From: Chloropicon primus
Lineage: Eukaryota > Chlorophyta > Chloropicophyceae > Chloropicales > Chloropicaceae
NCBI GenBank assembly: GCA_023205875.1
Contig: CP060756.1
Location: forward strand, 124,001 to 188,000
Length of the DNA: 64,000 nt
Reading direction: 5' to 3'
The first letter of the stretch is position 1. Each line of letters begins with the position of its first letter. Made by a program: the position numbers and the translations under genes. Of the stretch, positions 7,023 through 16,475 are shown piece after piece. The notes under the pieces are model-generated. The model did no database searches, was not told where the DNA came from, and saw only the letters and a program-made list of their open reading frames with translations.

Positions 7023-9908
7023 ATGGGGGCAGCGGGGTCTAAGCTCTCGGAGGGCGAGGGGGGCCAAGGGGTCTGGGAGGTCGTGGGTGCAGTGCAGCCG
7101 ACAGCGTCGAGACCCGAGTACATCTCGGACAGACTCCTGGCGTTCGCTTACGAGGACGTCCGACTCGGGGTGCCCAGCCTCGAGCGCGTGCTCACTTCCG
7201 GTAACGTGCAGTCCGCGAGCGATGGTTACGTGGACTGCCTCACTCACGCAGCGCAGTTTCTGCAGGAGCACCACAGCGGCTCGTACATGATGGTGAACCT
7301 CGGGGGGCTACTTCTCGAGCCCAAGCTCTACAGCCTCTTCGGAAATAGCTGTGTCGAGTTCGTGGTTCCCTGGAACGTCCCCATCGGCTGCGGTGTCGCT
7401 CCGATGGACATCCTGTTCGCGGCGTGCAGCTCGATACATAACTGGCTGAGCATGGATGACGACCACGTCGCGGTCCTTCACACGAGGACGGCTCCCGGGG
7501 GGCACGCGGAAAATTTTTTGCGCTTCGTGGCTGCCTGTTTTTTGACTTATTCGCTTGACTTCGACCACGTGTCGGAGGCCCTGGACGTCGTGATGCCGGA
7601 CAAGGCCAGGACGAACAGCCAGCAGGAGATGAGGAGGGGGTCCCTCGGGAGCATTGTCAGGTCTCCGCTCTCGATTACGATGAACTCCCCCCTGAAGAAG
7701 AAGTGGCTGAAGAACAAGAACGTTGAGGATGACAAGTCGCTGAAGGAGAGGCCAAGCGCCTCCCAAAGGCGTTACGGCCAATACTTTATGAACGTCCTCC
7801 ACTCGCCCGTGCTGCCCTCGTGGCAGAGGACCCCGGTGATGCTGAAGAGGGTCGTCCTCAGCTTCGAGCCCTTTGGCGGGGCCTGCGGAGCCGAGCACTT
7901 TTCTGTGGGGAGCCACTCCACTTCCGGGATGGGGGGCGAGCCGGTGCTGGTGGTGCACAGGAGGGGTCAAGAGATCTGGGCCGGCGTCGCGGACACTGGG
8001 GACATCATGTCGAAGAGGGACCTCGTGGGCTTCGAGCCCGACCTCCTCGTTGTGGGTGACATCGTCTTATCGCTCTGGGCCGGAGATAGGCAGAGGCAGC
8101 ACGAGATGCCGATTTTGAGCGTACCGCTGAACACCGCGTTCGTGGACAGGAGCATCATGCGATTGACGGGTCGCCAGGTTGAGCAGAGCGTGAACTTTCC
8201 TCTGCCGGATGACTTCTTCATCGACATCACCTTCGACGAAGTGAACAAGGAGGCTCTTGAGAGACACTCCTCCCTGCCTCAGGACGCTCTGATGACCATG
8301 GATGAGGCCAGGCACGGCTGGAAGAGTGTTCTGGCGGCCACCAGTGGGATGTCTGTGAACGACTTTTATGCGTACGACGATGTCGTCCACGAGATGCAAG
8401 CGAGGCATGCCTTGAGCCAGGGCAACAGTGAAGCCGGGGACAGGGCAGACTCAAACCTGCGCGAGGCGTTGAAGGCCGTTCAGACGGGGATGACGGTAAT
8501 GAACACGTCTCCTGGTAAGAGGCACGCCGAGGACGATGCAGAGTCCCCTCGCCTTGCGAGGCGGAGGTCGAGTCTGGACGAGGAAACGACCGTTTTAGTG
8601 CAGCAGGCTGAGACACGGGCGCCTCCAGACCCGCCCGTGCCTCCGCCTCCCCCAGCTGGAGGATCGATGCCCCCGCCTCCCCCTCCGCCGCCGCCTGGAG
8701 GGTCTGGCATCCCCCCACCCCCTCCGCCACCAGGGGTGCCCGGGGCCCCGCCCCCTCCGCCGCCGCCTGGGGGTATTCCAGGCAGGGCAAGGAAGGCGTA
8801 CACTGGGCCGAAGCTGCGGTCGTGGTACTGGCAGACGGTGAATAACACTCAGGGTACGATATGGCATTCCGTGAACCAGAATCCTTTGATCGCAGGAAAG
8901 GAGGCAGATTCCGTGAGGAGCGAGTTGATTAAATTGTTCCCGGCAAAGGCATCCGGCAAGCAGATGAAGATGGGTGGGGCCAAATCCAAGTCCGCATCTG
9001 TCGTGAAGTACATCTCCCTCGCGAGAGCGAACAACATCTCGATCATGCTCACGCAATTCAGGGGACACCACATCGATTTGAAGACTTCCATTATGACTGG
9101 CCAAGATTTCTCCTTGGAGCAGCTCGGCGTGCTGCTGCAGCTCATTCCCACGGATGACGAGCTGAGAATCATGAAGAGCATCCCAAAGAACGAGTTGGCC
9201 GATCTATCGGAGCCTGAGAGCTTCCTTGCGATGCTCTCAGAGATTCCTCGGCTGCGAAGCAAGATCCAGTGCAGGGTTTTCATGAGACAATTCGACAGCT
9301 GGGTTCAAGAGTTTCAGGATGGTCTGGACGCCAACCTCAAGGCTTGCAATGCGATCAGGAGCTCCAAGAACCTCAAAACGGTGTTGGGAGTCTCCTTGGA
9401 GGTGGGAAACTTGCTGCATGTAGGAACGAGCAGGCAAGGGGCAAAGGGCGTCCGACTGGAGTCCATGCTGAAAATGCGAGACTTGAGGGTGACCAAGAGT
9501 GCCGGGGACAGTGGGAAGGCCAGGAATCTCCTCGACTTTGTCATCCAAGAGGTCGCCAAGGTGAGGGGAGGAAAAGAGCCCCTCCGCGAATCCCTTCAAG
9601 CCGTTTCAAAGGCTTGCAATTACGCCCAAAGCGACCTTTTGGCGTTGATGAATCAGCTGGAAGCCGGACTGACGCTTGTGAGCGAGGAGTTGAAGCAAAG
9701 CAAGGATGAGTTAGGATGGCTTGAGAGCTTCCAAGCCAAAGCAAGAGAGGTCAAAAGCGGTTGCGAGCACCAGGCGGAGAAGGTGCTGCAAGAGGCTGGC
9801 CAGATTGTGACCTACATGGGGGAAGCCCGAAACGTGTCGTCCGAGGAGGTTTTCAGATTGCTCTGGAATTTTGTCCTGCAGTACGACCAAACTCTGAGAA
9901 GGATGTAA
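7023..9908 (+). CDS. Formin with PTEN-like N-terminal module (class II plant type)
   Basis: Actin nucleator and elongator of 961 residues in one exon. It begins MGAAGSKL, a good N-myristoylation signal (Gly2, Ser6). Residues of about 30-190 resemble the PTEN/tensin phosphatase fold, and about 260-410 a PTEN-type C2 domain. The phosphatase P-loop position reads LHTRTAPGGHAE where active PTEN has HCxxGxxR; catalytic Cys and Arg are absent, so the module should bind membrane lipid rather than dephosphorylate it, as known for plant class II formins. A proline-rich FH1 follows at about 540-590, with several P-runs for profilin. The FH2 domain fills 595-955 and has the expected GPKLRSWYWQ lasso-like start and the KLKTVLG-like core (LKTVLGVSLEVGNLLHVG). 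It is tail-to-tail with the coiled-coil gene, 111 bp away. Confidence 0.9.
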   Translation: MGAAGSKLSEGEGGQGVWEVVGAVQPTASRPEYISDRLLAFAYEDVRLGVPSLERVLTSGNVQSASDGYVDCLTHAAQFLQEHHSGSYMMVNLGGLLLEPKLYSLFGNSCVEFVVPWNVPIGCGVAPMDILFAACSSIHNWLSMDDDHVAVLHTRTAPGGHAENFLRFVAACFLTYSLDFDHVSEALDVVMPDKARTNSQQEMRRGSLGSIVRSPLSITMNSPLKKKWLKNKNVEDDKSLKERPSASQRRYGQYFMNVLHSPVLPSWQRTPVMLKRVVLSFEPFGGACGAEHFSVGSHSTSGMGGEPVLVVHRRGQEIWAGVADTGDIMSKRDLVGFEPDLLVVGDIVLSLWAGDRQRQHEMPILSVPLNTAFVDRSIMRLTGRQVEQSVNFPLPDDFFIDITFDEVNKEALERHSSLPQDALMTMDEARHGWKSVLAATSGMSVNDFYAYDDVVHEMQARHALSQGNSEAGDRADSNLREALKAVQTGMTVMNTSPGKRHAEDDAESPRLARRRSSLDEETTVLVQQAETRAPPDPPVPPPPPAGGSMPPPPPPPPPGGSGIPPPPPPPGVPGAPPPPPPPGGIPGRARKAYTGPKLRSWYWQTVNNTQGTIWHSVNQNPLIAGKEADSVRSELIKLFPAKASGKQMKMGGAKSKSASVVKYISLARANNISIMLTQFRGHHIDLKTSIMTGQDFSLEQLGVLLQLIPTDDELRIMKSIPKNELADLSEPESFLAMLSEIPRLRSKIQCRVFMRQFDSWVQEFQDGLDANLKACNAIRSSKNLKTVLGVSLEVGNLLHVGTSRQGAKGVRLESMLKMRDLRVTKSAGDSGKARNLLDFVIQEVAKVRGGKEPLRESLQAVSKACNYAQSDLLALMNQLEAGLTLVSEELKQSKDELGWLESFQAKAREVKSGCEHQAEKVLQEAGQIVTYMGEARNVSSEEVFRLLWNFVLQYDQTLRRM

Positions 9909-10019
9909 AATAAGGACTTTTCCCTTTACATTAGTAGTGTATAAAATTTGTGTACAAGTGGTTGTTTCATGATTCTACTTCTACACCCCCAACCCACCCA
10001 ACTTGATGATGAGGTCAGG

Positions 10020-12575
10020 TCACCTGCTGCTTGAGTGCTTGTACGGCGACTTGGTCGCGGAATGCGCAAGAAACACCTTGACATCAAGCTTGTGAGAGAG
10101 TGCTTCGTCAAAGTGGGTTTTGAGCTCCTTCAACAGATCCAGGGCCTGGTGGTAGTCCATCTTCGTATTCAGCTTGTCCTCAAACGTCTCGTCCGCCTCC
10201 GCTGGGTCGCCTCGCACTGATTCCACTGATTCCAGGTTCTGCACGCGGTTGGAAAGCTTCGAGATTTCAGTGATGCAGATTTCATCGAAGTTTGCCATCT
10301 TCAAAACGGTTCTGTGAAACGACATCAACTTCTCCTCGACTTCCTCGCTCGCCTTGTTCCCCGGGAGCTTCTCGCCCAGGAAATCCACGAGGCTCTCTAA
10401 ACGGTCTTCGATTGCCGCGGCTGCCTTCAACCCGGCCTTGCTGTCTTCCACGTACCCATCGATTTGGCGTGCGAGTTCTCCGTACTGCCGAGTCATGGAA
10501 TCCTTCCAAGACGCCATTTCCGACTCGACAGCCACCGCACTGCCTTGTGAGAGAGCGCTCTCCTTGACGGATTCAAACTTTTCTTCAAGCCGGAAGAGTC
10601 TGGCGGCCAATTCCCTGTGACTCTCCGAATGGCTCGCGATGTCGTTCTGGAGCTCCTGCAGCAGGTCCAGGAGGCCCTCGTACCTTCCGTCATCTTGGAG
10701 CCGAGCGCCCGGGCTCACAACGTTACTGTTGGGAAGCCCCTTTGTGATTTTGATGCTCTCCTTGGTCACTTGTATGCTCTCCTTGAGCTGGTCAGCAATC
10801 TCTTTCCACCTCGATTCGATGTACTCCCTCAAAACCTTCACTTCGCCTGATATGAAGGACTTTCCCTGCGACTTGCTGAGAGTTTTCTTTGACAAGCTAT
10901 CGATGTTTTCCTTGTACTTGTCGTCGAGCTTGGAGAGTTCGGCAGAGACGCTCTGGATCAGCTCGGACTGCTTCGTTGCTTGGTCCGACAGCCTCTTGAT
11001 CTTCTCGGTCATGACCTTTGCGTTCCACTTCTTGTTTGATTCCAGGCTCGACTTGATGTCCTCGAGCTTTGATTCCAGGGATCGTATCTTTGACACCGCT
11101 TCCCCAAAGCTCATCTCTCTCACTCCGGGCCGGTCCGAAGCCTGTTTTCTCATGTTGGAGACTTCCGTCTTGCACTGCCTGAGCTTTGCCTTGCAGTCTG
11201 CGGAGAGGTCGTCCATCTTCGAAACCACGGCTTTGTTCGTCTCCATGTTCCTCGTGACTTGACCCGAGAGCGTCCTAATCTTTTCGCTCGTCAGCTTTCT
11301 GAACCTGTCCTCGGAGAGCGCAGCCTTTTTCCTAGCTGATTCTTGGTCCTTCTTCAGGGCCTCCATCCTCTCTTCCATCTTTGCCATCTTCTGGGCCAGG
11401 GCCTTGGCCGATGTGGGTTTCTTCAGCATAGCGTGGGTATCCTCGACTTGGGAGGCCAGGCCATCAAGCCTCGAGTTGATGTCTTTCACCTGAAGCTTCA
11501 ATATTTTGCCCTCCTCTTCTGCGCCGTCTGCTTCGTTGTCGTACAAGTTCATGCTGTTGGCTCGGGACGGGCTGGAAGAGACGGGCGTCGTTGTCTCCAC
11601 CCTCAGAATTCGCTCCTGGTGATCCAAGAGAGCTTTCTCGGACGCCCTGGCCTTCTCCTCAACCTCAGCGGTCCTCTCCTGCTGCCTGTCCAGAAGCTCC
11701 AGCACGGACTTCATCTTGTCGTGCAGGGAGTTCGTGGAGTGAATGAGGGAGCCTTCGCCCCCCTTGCTGCTGCCAGCCGAGACACTCGATCGAAGCCTTC
11801 GGCTTATCTCCTCCGCGGAACTCTTCTTCCCCTCTTTGTCCTTCTTGCTCTTGGAAGGTGAAACCACGACGCTGACTTTGGCCGATTTCGAAGGCGTACC
11901 GCTCTGCTTGCCGTACAGCTTCTCCACGAGAAAGTCCAAGTCTCCCCTCAGCAGGTTGAGGGACTTGACCATGTGCTCGTAATCCGCGCAGATGCTCTCG
12001 CTGATGGACTCGGTCGTCGAGGAGGCCACGGAGAGAACCTCTGCTGCCATCTTGGCAATCTCCGCCCGGCTCGCATCGCTGCAAGTCCTCTCGAGGCTCG
12101 CTTGCTTCTCGTGGTACCTCTTCAGGGCCAGCTTCGTCTTCCTCTTGTGCTCCTCGAGCATGCTGACGTCCACCAAGTTCGGAGCTTGAGCCTCCAGCGC
12201 CTCCAGCCTCTGGAAGATCCTGTCGTGCACTTTGCTCACAGACATGGGAGCCTCCTCCACCACCGCCGCCTCCATTTCATAGTCCCTTGGCACCACCGCC
12301 AGCCGATCCTCGATGCTTCTTACCTTGTCCTGGACGGAAGTCTTCTGAGGGTTTCTGCCCCCTCCCTTCGTGACCCCGAAACCGTTCCCCTCCCCACTCC
12401 CCTCGTTCCTGCTCGCCACAAGCTCGTTGATGACTTTGTTCTGGTTTCGCACCTGGACCACGAGCTCGGATATCACGCACGTTATGCTCGGGTGGAGCAT
12501 GGTGTTGTCCCACACCTTCTTCTCCTCCGGCCCGAACGCCTCCAGCACCTCCGACAACTCCACCGGTACCAACAT
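10020..12575 (-). CDS. Long coiled-coil protein, family not recognised
   Basis: An 851-residue protein in one exon, starting at the first ATG in frame (MLVPVELSEVLEAFG). The first ~70 residues look globular (SEVLEAFGPEEKKVWDN, then HPSITCVISELVVQVRNQNK). From about 120 to the end nearly everything is charged heptad sequence rich in Lys, Glu, Ser and Leu, with breaks near 240-280 and 590. No enzymatic motif or membrane segment is seen. It shares a 360-bp divergent promoter with meckelin (TMEM67), so a basal-body or transition-zone role is a reasonable guess, not a demonstrated one. Other long coiled-coil functions such as golgin or kinetochore cannot be excluded. Confidence 0.75.
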   Translation of the reverse strand: MLVPVELSEVLEAFGPEEKKVWDNTMLHPSITCVISELVVQVRNQNKVINELVASRNEGSGEGNGFGVTKGGGRNPQKTSVQDKVRSIEDRLAVVPRDYEMEAAVVEEAPMSVSKVHDRIFQRLEALEAQAPNLVDVSMLEEHKRKTKLALKRYHEKQASLERTCSDASRAEIAKMAAEVLSVASSTTESISESICADYEHMVKSLNLLRGDLDFLVEKLYGKQSGTPSKSAKVSVVVSPSKSKKDKEGKKSSAEEISRRLRSSVSAGSSKGGEGSLIHSTNSLHDKMKSVLELLDRQQERTAEVEEKARASEKALLDHQERILRVETTTPVSSSPSRANSMNLYDNEADGAEEEGKILKLQVKDINSRLDGLASQVEDTHAMLKKPTSAKALAQKMAKMEERMEALKKDQESARKKAALSEDRFRKLTSEKIRTLSGQVTRNMETNKAVVSKMDDLSADCKAKLRQCKTEVSNMRKQASDRPGVREMSFGEAVSKIRSLESKLEDIKSSLESNKKWNAKVMTEKIKRLSDQATKQSELIQSVSAELSKLDDKYKENIDSLSKKTLSKSQGKSFISGEVKVLREYIESRWKEIADQLKESIQVTKESIKITKGLPNSNVVSPGARLQDDGRYEGLLDLLQELQNDIASHSESHRELAARLFRLEEKFESVKESALSQGSAVAVESEMASWKDSMTRQYGELARQIDGYVEDSKAGLKAAAAIEDRLESLVDFLGEKLPGNKASEEVEEKLMSFHRTVLKMANFDEICITEISKLSNRVQNLESVESVRGDPAEADETFEDKLNTKMDYHQALDLLKELKTHFDEALSHKLDVKVFLAHSATKSPYKHSSSR

Positions 12576-12935
12576 GGCTCCCTCCTCTTCCCAAAGCAAA
12601 ACGAGGCCAAGTCAAGGTCAGTCCCTCCTTCGCGACTTCCTCAATTTGGGGCCAAATTCCACAAACGAGGGCTTGAACGAAAGATCACACGACAAGCCTT
12701 CCTCCTGCGGTTCCCCTCACGGCCCTTCCCTCGTCCCCGTCTCCCCTCCCCTCACCTTTGTCCCTCGTTCGCCCCCTCCCGGTCCCCTTTTGTCCGGTTT
12801 CCCGCGTTTTTCCCAGAAATCGTAATTCCCTAAATAAGGGAAGACAGAGAAGACAGACAGAGAGAGAGAGAGAGAGAGAGAGGCGAGGCAGAGGGAGCCT
12901 TGGCGCCAAGGAGTCATCCTACTGCACGAGAACGT
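12576..12935. promoter_or_regulatory. Divergent promoter region, coiled-coil gene / TMEM67
   Basis: 360 bp between two start codons. It carries a pure AG run at 12859-12882, 54 bases before the TMEM67 ATG. No other motif was recognised. Confidence 0.5.
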
Positions 12936-15900
12936 ATGACGGGGATGGAAGGACTCCGGCTTTGGGTCCTAGCCGTGGTCGTGCTGACGGGTGAGTGGAC
13001 GGAGGGCAAGGAAGGGTGTTTGGGGGGAAGGTGTTTAGTCGCTTTCGACGGAAAGGCCTCGCGACTAACTTTGTTTGTATGTGTTTCTGTGTGTCGTCTT
13101 TTGTTTCGCACCCGCGACAAGCAGGAGTTCTCGCCGCGGCGGACACGAGCTTCGACTACGTGAAGCCCTGCGCCGGGAACGAGTTCTTTGATATCCTGGG
13201 TCTCGAGTGCCTTGCCTGCCCGGAGAACTCGGCAGTATCTTCGGACGGGTACTCGTGCTCGTGCTCTCCGGGATACATCTTTCGACACAGCGCTCAAGTG
13301 AGCACGAACTACCTGAACGACCCTTTCACCACTTCCACTTGCGTGAGCTGCGCGGTGACTGGACAGGGGTCTTCTTCGACGGGGAAGTACTGCATCAACT
13401 GTCCTTCCTCGGAGGGGGTGCAGGCAGTGGGTGGCCAGTGCGAGTGCTTGGTGCCGGGCCTGGACGCCGTCGTGGAGTTCGACGAGCACGGGGAACCTCT
13501 GAGGGACGCCGTTACTGGCGAATATTATGCAAAGTGCGTGTCGTGCCCAGCAAACACCAGGCTGGTGGAAGGGAAGTGCGTTGGGTGCGACTATCCAAAG
13601 GTACTGAATGTGGGGACTGGGGTCTGTGCATGCCCCGCTGGCGGGGCGGGTGACCACTGCCTGGAGACGGACGAGAGCTCGATGATTTCCTTCCTGAGCT
13701 CTCAGCTGAGTCTGAGCATCCCGGTCTCTTCCATTTCCAGGGTGTCCTTCTACGAGACGGGGTCGTCGAGCGGCATCCCTCAAGCCAGGAACGTGGAGTC
13801 CCACGTGTTCAGGACGACCTTGATTCCAGCGGCCTTCTACTGCCTCAGCGAGGGCTACAGGGAGTCGTGCAACCAGCTGGCGAACCTGTGCGTCTTGACC
13901 ATGTACGACGACAGCCACTTGGCTTGCAAGCTCTACGACGCCATTTTGGACAAGAGGCAGGACACTCAGTACCACGAGGAGGACATCAAGCCCTCTGTTG
14001 GCTGGAAGGTCGGCCTCCCGTGGCTCTACTACCAGAGGACCCCGGCGCAGTACGCCGCCTTGACGGACTTGCAGCTGCAGGTGGGCTTCAAATCCACGGG
14101 GAGCGCGGCGAGTCAGCTGACTTACGTCGCGTCCGTGACCGGGCTGAATGGCACCTGGTACGGAATCCAGAATGTCACGGACCAGTTCATCATCTGCGGA
14201 ACCAGGCTGACGAGCGCGGGCGAGTGGACCAAGTTCGGGACGAACTTCGTGGCGAATTGCAACGTTGATTTGCCCTCTCTTTTGAAAAAGTTCAAGCTGA
14301 GCAAGCAGGTGACCGACGATGTCCTGTTCTACGACGTGTACCTTGTGGACCAGAACTACGAGTACTATCCCATCGGGGTCAAGCTCATGAATCTCGCTCG
14401 GAACGGGCAGCTGGTGAACAAGAACGCCAACGCAAATGGCTTGCAGGAGGTCCTCGTGCGAAGGTTTGTTGTCGTGGACTCTGTGAGCACCCTGAGATCA
14501 GCGTCCTCGGAAACTCAGTACCTCAATTATGCGTCTGAGGTGGGGTTCTCGATTGAGGTTCAGAGCGGCTCGAAGAAGAACCGGCTTTATCCACCGATGA
14601 TCACCGTTGAGATAGCGAGCGTGAACATGGAAATGCAGTCCTCCAGCAAGCTCAAGGCAAGCTTCTTGACGAGGTACACGATGAACTTGGGTGAGTTCTG
14701 GGACGCCTTCACGATCTTGCTGATCGTCGCCCTGATCGCGAGCTTCTTCGTGTGGGCCCAGTCCATTGTCGCGGTCCTGAGGAAGCGTCAAGACCTGCCG
14801 ATAGACATGAGTTTTTTCGCCTCGAGCATCACAACGTTGTCCCGCAATGTTGCGGTCCTCTTCTTCCTGGTCCTCTTCGCGGTTTCGATCTACTGGCTCC
14901 TCTTCTTCAAGTTCCAGAGCGAGGTGTACGCCATCTTGGCCACTGACAGCAAGATGGCCACCTTCAACGGCGTGGTCGTGATCACTACGATCCTGACCAC
15001 CGTAGCAGTCCTCGAGCTCCTGTGGAACCAGACTCACTACGACGTGTTTTTCATCGACTGGGAGAAGCCGTGGAGAATTCTGAGCCCGGGGGAGGAGAAG
15101 GAGACCGAAGCGCCCGTGAGCGCCTGGAGGACCCTCTTCGTGGGGAACGAGTGGAACAGACTGCAGACGAAGAGGATCGCTAGCTTTGAGCTCACCATCA
15201 TCGTCACCGTGCTGATCATGGTCGGGTTCCGGGTGGAGAGGCTGGCTCAGATCACGCCGGACCAGAGCGACCTGGATGCCCACAGTTACAACGAGGTCTC
15301 CACGATCTTGCGGTTCTCCCTCGTCTCGCTGTGCTTCATCGGGCTCACCACCGTCCAGGTGGCTTACAAGATCCTCTTCCACCACAGGTACATCGAGCAC
15401 CCCCTGGAGCAGTTCGTGGACTTGTGCTTCCTGGCCAAGATCTCGTGCATCTTCCTGGACGGGCCCTATAACGGCTACTACATTCACGGCAGGAACAAGA
15501 TGGCTCATGCGGACACGAGCCTTTCCGAGCTCAACAAGCAGTTCTTGAAGGAGGAGGAAGGAAGCGTGTCCTCGAGGGGCCTCGTCTCCCAATCGTCCAG
15601 GAAGGACGTGAACGAGAACCAGTCGTTCGAGATCTTCATTCCCAAGAAGATGAGGAACACTTACGACCAGAAGCTGCTGAGGAAGCTGCAGGCGGCCGCC
15701 TTGGAGCAGAGGGAGATGACGAGGATGGGCGTCCTGGGGAACCTCTCCTCGAGGCCGATCGGCCAGACGGAGAAGACCGTCAAGGCCCAAAAGGACCTCG
15801 CGACGGAGTTCACGAAGATGATTGCGGACGTGGAGAGCAACATCTCCAAGCAGGTGAGGGAGCAGATCACCATGCAGAAGCTGATGGGGATCGCCCCAGA

Positions 15901-16168
15901 CATCGACGTCGTGACCCAGGAGTCCAAGGCCATGCTCTTCCACGATTTCTCCAACACTTTCGGCAGGCTGACCTTCTACAAGCAAGAGTACCTGCTGATC
16001 ATCTGGAACCTCCTCGTGTTCGCGAGCATCGACGCCTCGGTCAAGAACACGGCCGTCTCCGCCGCCCTTTCCTGGATTCTTTACGGCGTTCTCATGTTCT
16101 GGAGAAAGAGCTACGGGTCCAACAACATCTCTCAGAAAAGCCTCATCGACTCCAGGTTCCTCGTTTGA
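12936..16168 (+). CDS. TMEM67: Meckelin (TMEM67/MKS3), ciliary transition-zone membrane protein
   Basis: Two exons: 12936-12990 and 13125-16168, with a 134-bp intron (GTGAGT...GCAG) inside the signal-peptide region; 1032 residues. The spliced start is MTGMEGLRLWVLAVVVLTGV, a clean signal peptide. A Cys-rich ectodomain follows with repeated CxxCP and CxC patterns (LECLACPENS, YSCSCSPGYIF), then a large extracellular region. Hydrophobic segments from about residue 530 on form the multi-pass C-terminal part. The C-terminus, with NISQKSLIDSRFLV, closely matches the conserved meckelin ending. Meckelin is part of the MKS module that gates the ciliary transition zone. TGTAA lies 24 nt after the stop. 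Confidence 0.93.
12991..13124 (+). other. Intron 1 of TMEM67
   Basis: GTGAGT donor and GACAAGCAG acceptor. Phase 1: the split codon becomes GGA, giving the join LTG-VLAA. Removing it restores the signal peptide in frame with the Cys-rich domain. Confidence 0.88.
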
Positions 16169-16475
16169 TCGTATTGTTGAAGAGACATCTTTGTAATCTA
16201 ATTTCTGTCCGTTAATAAAAGTAATCATCCTTCTACGCTTTTCCTGTCTGAGTTCTCCACCTCCCACAAACGCACCGGGCACCCTTCTCGCCCATCATGA
16301 GTAGGAGAAGGCAACCCATGATGAAGCCGGAGCAGCCTCCCCTCCTCTCCCTCCTCCCATCTCCCTCCCTCCTCCCGTCCCTTCCCTTCCTCGCTCGCGA
16401 TTTTTCCCTCGGGTTCATCATCCTCTTCGCCTGGCGCGCGCCCTTGCTGCTGCTGCGGTCCTCGGGAAAGCAATC
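16169..16475. other. Intergenic region TMEM67 to HEATR5
   Basis: 307 bp: the TMEM67 3' end with TGTAA at 16192-16196 and an AATAAA-like stretch, then a pyrimidine-rich HEATR5 upstream region. No gene is seen. Confidence 0.5.

Noticed and set aside
14498-16282. Long minus-strand open frame opposite TMEM67
   Set aside because: Antisense shadow of a clearly conserved protein, with Val/Leu/His-rich nonsense composition.
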